From contig NC_084665.1 in the NCBI RefSeq assembly GCF_028389875.1, positions 3,658,001 through 3,722,000 of the forward strand: 64,000 nt of DNA, in the 5' to 3' direction. Positions 58,984 to 64,000 of this stretch are shown here, piece after piece. The notes below the pieces were generated by a model. The model had not been told where the DNA came from and did no database searches. It worked only from the letters and a program-made list of their open reading frames with translations. The translations under genes were made by a program, and so were the position numbers. Source of the DNA: Rhea pennata. Lineage: Eukaryota > Chordata > Aves > Rheiformes > Rheidae. The first letter of the stretch is position 1. The number at the start of each line of letters is the position of its first letter.

Positions 58984-59117
58984 CACAGAATCATAGAATG
59001 GTAAGGTTGGAAGGGACCTCTGGAGATCATCTCGTCCAACCATCAAGCGAGTGGCCCATATGGGGATCGAACCCGCAACCTTGGCATTATTAGCACCACG
59101 CTCTAACTGACTCATGG
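58984..59117 (-). mobile_element. tRNA-Ile-derived SINE with CR1 3' tail (second copy, minus strand)
   Basis: Read on the - strand: GTTAGAGCGTGGTGCTAATA, then ATGCCAAGGTTGCGGGTTCG and ATCCCCATATGGGCC. These match a tRNA-Ile body with a perfect B box (GGTTCGATCC). The CR1 tail follows: GGTTGGACGAGATGATCTCC, AGAGGTCCCTTCCAACCTTA and CCATTCTATGATTCTGTG. The 5' end (A-box side) is damaged or truncated around 59115. Better preserved at its 3' end than the copy at 13450. Confidence 0.88.
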
Positions 59118-59860
59118 CTATGAGCAGTTTTGTAGGGTTCTTCAGTGTGCTTTGGGATGCCAACTGGAGCCTAACTTTGCAGCTAGTGCTAAAAACGATT
59201 GCTTGGCTGTTGCCAATTTGTAATATAGTGTGAAGAGTGTATTGCATAACTGTCATAGCTTGATTTGGGATATTTTTAAGGGGATCAAGATAAGCCTGTT
59301 GGTGCATACTTGGTATTTCATGGTAGGCTTAATTGCTTTTGCAATAGAAATCTTTCTAGTAAATGTGGTTGTGAGTTGGCATTGCACGAGCGCTCTGAAT
59401 AATTTTGCTGGATGTGCTTTCCAACTGCCCCAAGCTGGCCTGAAGGGCATTGACAGCAAAACAGGTCTGTGGACACAGTAATTGTTAGTAGCTAGCTTCT
59501 TAAATTTTACAGCAATAATGCTGAGGAATCTCTGTCACAGATCAGCACCTACTGTACTTGGCAATTTGCAAACAGGGAATAAAATTGATTTCTTTGCCTA
59601 AAAGAAGTCTGTAATCTAAGGACTTAGATTTCTGGTAGCATTAGCTGTTGTAATTTAAGATAATGTTCCTTGTTGCTCTGCTATCCTATTACAGTGAACT
59701 ACAGTGTAAGAGCAGAAGGGACATGTTCTGCTTCTCTTGCATGTCAGGTGTGTTCACTACAGGTTGTCAATCAGAATTCATAAAGGGGGAGGGCTAGGGC
59801 AGTGCCATTTGTTGGGAGCTGGCAGAGATGGTTTGTAATACGGATGTTGCTAGTGCATTT

Positions 59861-60081
59861 CACAGAAACAGAATGGTTGAGGTTGGAAGGGTCCTCTGGA
59901 GATCATCTGGTCCAACCCCCCTGCTCAGCAGGGTCACCTAGAGCATGCTAGACAGGGTTGCATCTAGGCGGGCTTTGAATATCTCCAGAGGAGGAGACTG
60001 CACAACCTCTCTGGGCTGCCTGTGCCAGTGCTCTGTCACTCTCCTCATATTCAGGTGGAACTTCCTGTGTTTGATTTCAAT
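59861..60081 (-). mobile_element. CR1 LINE 3' fragment (minus strand)
   Basis: + strand CACAGAAACAGAATGGTTGA, GGTTGGAAGGGTCCTCTGGA, GATCATCTGGTCCAACCCCC, then GGTCACCTAGAGCA and the AGGAAGTTCCACCTGAATAT complement are the classic 3' end of avian CR1 in reverse. About 220 bp, heavily 5' truncated. Confidence 0.93.
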
Positions 60082-61884
60082 TTGAGAGAATGTTATTCTC
60101 TGATCAAAAAGTCATAGGTTTGTTGGGTGTTTTCTTTGCATATCTATAAATATCCAGGAAAAGAAGGAAAATTAATCTGTTTTTTTTCTAAATAAGTAAT
60201 ATGAAAAATATAAGATCTGAGTTCAATATGAACGCGTGAAGGCTGTCTAGCACGTCAATAGATAAGAATTAACGTGAACTCACAATTGCACCGCAATATT
60301 AAGTGGAAATAAAGATGTTAAACTACTTTTGTCTTCTGTTTGGGTGCTACATGGAAATATTTCACATATCACATTTTTCAGCTCTGTCGTTTTAGTCTCT
60401 GCTGTTGCCACTTTTGATATGTGCAGTTAGCAGCCATTACTTACTACTGCATGTGTTTCCAGGAAAATCTCATACAGAAGTATCCCGTGCCTAACAGAGT
60501 TCAGGTTTGGCGAAGAGGTGGTGGGAGGGTCAGAGAGGGCAGAGATGGGAAGAAAAGGTTTGTTTTTAAGCCAGCTGGTGAAGGCTGGCAATTGCTTCCT
60601 ACATGTTGTGTTAAAACACAGGATATAGTCAGACATTACTCACAGAGCCACCTGCAAGCTGTGCACTTCCCCTCTTGCCCTTTCTTGCCTTTGAACGCCA
60701 GGGACGGGCTTGCTTTTGTTGCAGTGAGTGTGCAGAGTTCTCTTCTTTCTCCTGAAAGATAAATGCGAAGATGGACAAAGGTCTAATTTTGCTTGTTGTA
60801 TTGTGCACAATCATCTGTTTTTATTTAGACTTCCTCAACCCACAGTTTAGGTGGATCATATATTATATCAGTAGCCACATTAGCAGTATGGCAAACTGCT
60901 TTTGACTGTCACCCAGTCAGTCTCTTCTATGTAGTCTGCAGAAGACGACATCTTTTTTTCTTTCTCATTCTTTATCTTCATGTTTGTGTTCTTTGTGTGG
61001 CTCATAATGTCCCGTCTTTCTCTCCCTTCCCCTTTTGAAGGCTGAGCGTACTCTTTGCTCTGTTTCTTGCTACATTGGCTGGAGAGAAAACAGTATGTTC
61101 CTTGTTTTGTAAGCAGAAATTTTCATAAATGTGGTGATGTTTCTGAATAAATGAGAATTACCACCTGTGTAAACTTATTTTATGATATTTTTCTCGATAG
61201 ACTTAAATGCAATTAATCAGTTTTCTTGTGAAAATAGTTTTATGACTTACAGTCCTCTTCTTCCTCAAATACTCCCCTTCACACCCTCTCCTTAGGCTAC
61301 TTTCTCCAAAACTGCATGGCATTTTTTAAGCTTAGAGTTCAAAAAGGAAAATTGTGTCTGGTAGGTTGATCTTATGAAGTCATACCACATTTTTATCACT
61401 ATTTGTTCACTTCAGTGTCCTAAATCAGAATAGCCCCTTTTCTCTTCTATTTTTTTTTGTTTATGGGTTGTGAACTTTCTTTTGCATTCCCAAAATTAAA
61501 GATGGTGTGAAATGTTATCATCGTGCATGCAATCACAAATTATCCCTTCAGTCTTGTTTATCCAGTACTTAGTAATACTGTCTTACCCTTATTTCCCCCA
61601 GCCTTCCCCATTATTAACATGCTTACCCAGCAAGGTATTTTCATATCCTCACTTATTTCAATACTTGTAATCTTAATTTTTTTAAGTGGTATCTCTGTGA
61701 CAAAATATGTCTGAGAGCCAGCAAATCCAACAAAGAAAACATGTATACTAAAAATCCCATTTCAGGAACTGAGCGTGTGTCTGCTTGTTCAAAATACATA
61801 GAAAACTACTGGTAGAACTCTGGTAGAACTTTGAGGTAAACTTGTTTGTGGTTTAATAACATAAGAATTGAGGGCAATATTGCC

Positions 61885-61889
61885 ATATA

Positions 61890-61944
<55 letters not shown>

Positions 61945-61948
61945 ATAT
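61885..61948. repeat. (TG)n(TA)n(TG)n compound microsatellite
   Basis: ATATATGTGTGTGTGTGTGT, then about 16 TA units, then ATGTGTGTGTGTATATAA. Symmetric arrangement of TG blocks around a TA core. Confidence 0.92.
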
Positions 61949-64000
61949 AAATAAAAAATAGATGTATATAGAGAGAGACAGAGGGTCACTGATGTGGCTG
62001 TAGTTGCTCCCATCTGCAGTGTTGTCATTCTGCAGATGTGAATGTGCAGCCTGCATGCTGATTTTGGCAGAGTTCTGCGGAAGGTCTGGCATGCATATTT
62101 TCTAATGTAATGTAAGTTTATTCTCATTGATTTAATGTTACCAAAACTGTTTTAAGCTATCCACTGCCTTATTGTTGGCATGTGCTGGTGCTGTCATGTA
62201 TCCCATTCAGAGATTAGTAATGCCGGAACATCAGCCCAGTGGGAAGAGAGCGGTGTCTCCGCAGCAGGAGTAGGAGCTTGGTGGTTCCTGTTGAAATGAA
62301 TAGAAAAGCACAAAAGCTCAAGAAATTCTCCGCGCTGCCTGGGCCGAGGGAGCAGGCTCCTCCGTGAGGAGGGCTGCGCACGGTTTAACCTGCGACTTTG
62401 CTCCCTTGAGGGCTGCTGCATTTTTCCCCTTCCTTGCTATTTGACAGGGACAAATAGAATATTTTGTGATAGGAAGGCAAACTTAGTTCTTGTTCATGAG
62501 ACAGAAATAGTAGAAAAATTTACTTTGGACTGTGTTTATTATCTTTCTTTCCATCTTTCTTCCTTTTCTTTATCTCATCCTTTAGAATGTATACATGCTC
62601 CAGGGACTGCTGCATCGTTGCAACTGCAGTTAAATAGCCAAAGTCAGTTGTGAGCAGTAACACGTTCCTGCTGTAGGAGTTTGGTGGTGGTTTCTTCTGC
62701 TGCTGCCAGTTTTGGCTGCCCTGATAGAGGGTGGGAGGGAAGTTGGAACACATCACTCTCGTCACTAATGTCCATCAAATTAAGACCACAGCAGATTAAG
62801 TATTGTAGGTGATGGTAAATGTTGGGGATGAGTATTGATCTGGATTACCCTCTCTCTCCTGTGTGAGTAAGTATAGTGAACTGTTGACAGACACCTTCCA
62901 AACAGGTTTAGCTGTATTAATCGCTGTTAAAATCTAGTTTCTTCAGTTGCTTTGAGTATTTTTTTTTCTTCTTTATTATATGACTAAAAGTTTACAACAG
63001 AGTTGCTGGACTATTACTAAAAATCAGCCTAGTGAGGCTTATAACGCAGGTGGCAAGGATAGAACTAAACACAAGCAATGTTGTCATTAATGACATAATT
63101 GTATTGATATTTCTGTCGGCAGCATTTTGCAAGTTCAGCTCAGCTTTCTTGTTTAGGTATGCTGCAGCTGACTGAAATGGCATACACACGTGTGAATTTA
63201 TATGCTGGGGCGAGGAGGGGACATTTAACCCACCACGATTAGCATCACAGTTCTGCACTCAGTCTGAAAAACAGCTCTGACCAGTATGAAGGGTCAAGCA
63301 GCTGAGAAGGATTATAATTCCAAACCAGGCAAACACCAGCAGTGAAACTGTGTGTGTTAAATAGGTGATCCTATTTTCAGAATCCCTCTGGTGCACTAAC
63401 AACCAGTTAGTTGCAGGCAAGCTTGAGTAGAGGACCTCCAGCCTCTTTTTCTTCCCCATCTTCCTCCTGTTTGACCTCTAGAAGACATGATAAATAGAAA
63501 CCTGTCTCACACAACCATGTTCTTGCCAGGAAAAGGATCAAATCTTCATCTAAAACTCCAGTTATGTGACAGCTATTTGCTGTTTCCTTGCTGTTTATGC
63601 GTGCCATGGTGTTCATAGGTCAGATTTTCAAAGTGCAGTTTCTCCAACCTGTGCCCCTGCCCTTTCAGCTCAGCAACTGGGGGTGAGATTATCACAGTGA
63701 CCCCAAGTAAAGGGACTACATGGTGAACCAGGTGCTCCTGCTGTTCTTGATGCAGCCCACCAAATGGGCAGGAAAAGGGCATTTTTCTTCCCTTCTTTCC
63801 TTGCAAAAAATGGTTGCTCCATCAGTCGAAACCGTAGAAAATAAACGGCTTTACGTAACATTAATTCCTCTCAAATCATAAATAGCATATTATCTTGGCG
63901 TTAAAGATCTCAGTTGTAAGCTAGCAGCCAGATGTGGCATGGCTACTTCCAGGCAATGGTACTGTTAGTGCTGGAATCAGAAAGAGAGCGTTCTAGGTTT

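Larger units (their letters stand above)
55688..64000. other. Presumed first intron of the gene starting in the 55.4-kb CpG island
   Basis: AT-rich sequence with no recognised coding exon. It carries two - strand retroelements (SINE at 58984-59117; CR1 3' end at 59861-60081) and a (TG)n(TA)n(TG)n tract at 61885-61948. If the island serves only a - strand transcript, this would be intergenic instead. Confidence 0.45.

Noticed and set aside
56050-64000. C1D coding exons
   Set aside because: Scanned for conserved C1D segments on the + strand and found none; they are probably beyond the window.

Overview
The window is vertebrate nuclear DNA, almost certainly from a bird. Three protein genes are readable exon by exon with canonical GT-AG splice sites. 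The interspersed repeats are CR1 LINE fragments plus two copies of a tRNA-Ile-derived SINE that carries a CR1 3' tail. SINEs of that kind are known mainly from passerine birds, so a songbird is a reasonable guess but is not proven. No prokaryotic feature, CRISPR array or viral gene was recognised.

Layout. Bases 1-12381 are intron 1 of PPP3R1 (calcineurin B regulatory subunit, + strand). Its first exon lies upstream of the window, and a 5'-truncated CR1 LINE sits in the intron at about 6400-8100. PPP3R1 coding exons 2-6 follow at 12382-24509, with a 3'UTR of about 2.1 kb ending near 26.66 kb. Convergent to it, on the - strand, is PNO1 (40S ribosome assembly factor, KH domain): seven coding exons from 32354 down to 28383, 261 codons. 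PNO1 shares a CpG-island bidirectional promoter with WDR92/DNAAF10 (+ strand, eight coding exons, 32561-40262, 359 codons); the two start codons are only 206 bp apart. About 14.5 kb of intergenic DNA follows, in which no gene was recognised. A second CpG island at about 55.4-56.1 kb contains a strong splice donor at 55687/55688. It is probably the promoter and non-coding first exon of the next + strand gene. By synteny with human 2p14 (C1D-WDR92-PNO1-PPP3R1) that gene should be C1D, but no C1D coding exon was found before the window ends. Bases 55.7-64 kb would then be its first intron.

How the genes relate. PPP3R1 is a Ca2+-signalling phosphatase subunit, PNO1 a nucleolar/pre-40S assembly factor, and WDR92 a co-chaperone adaptor for axonemal dynein preassembly. 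They share no pathway; the arrangement is conserved synteny, with PNO1 and WDR92 sharing a promoter. The most interesting regulatory observation is a pair of RFX X-box-like motifs flanking the WDR92 start, which fits a ciliary gene. Most of the window is ordinary intron and intergenic DNA, and I found no convincing sign of a new biological system.
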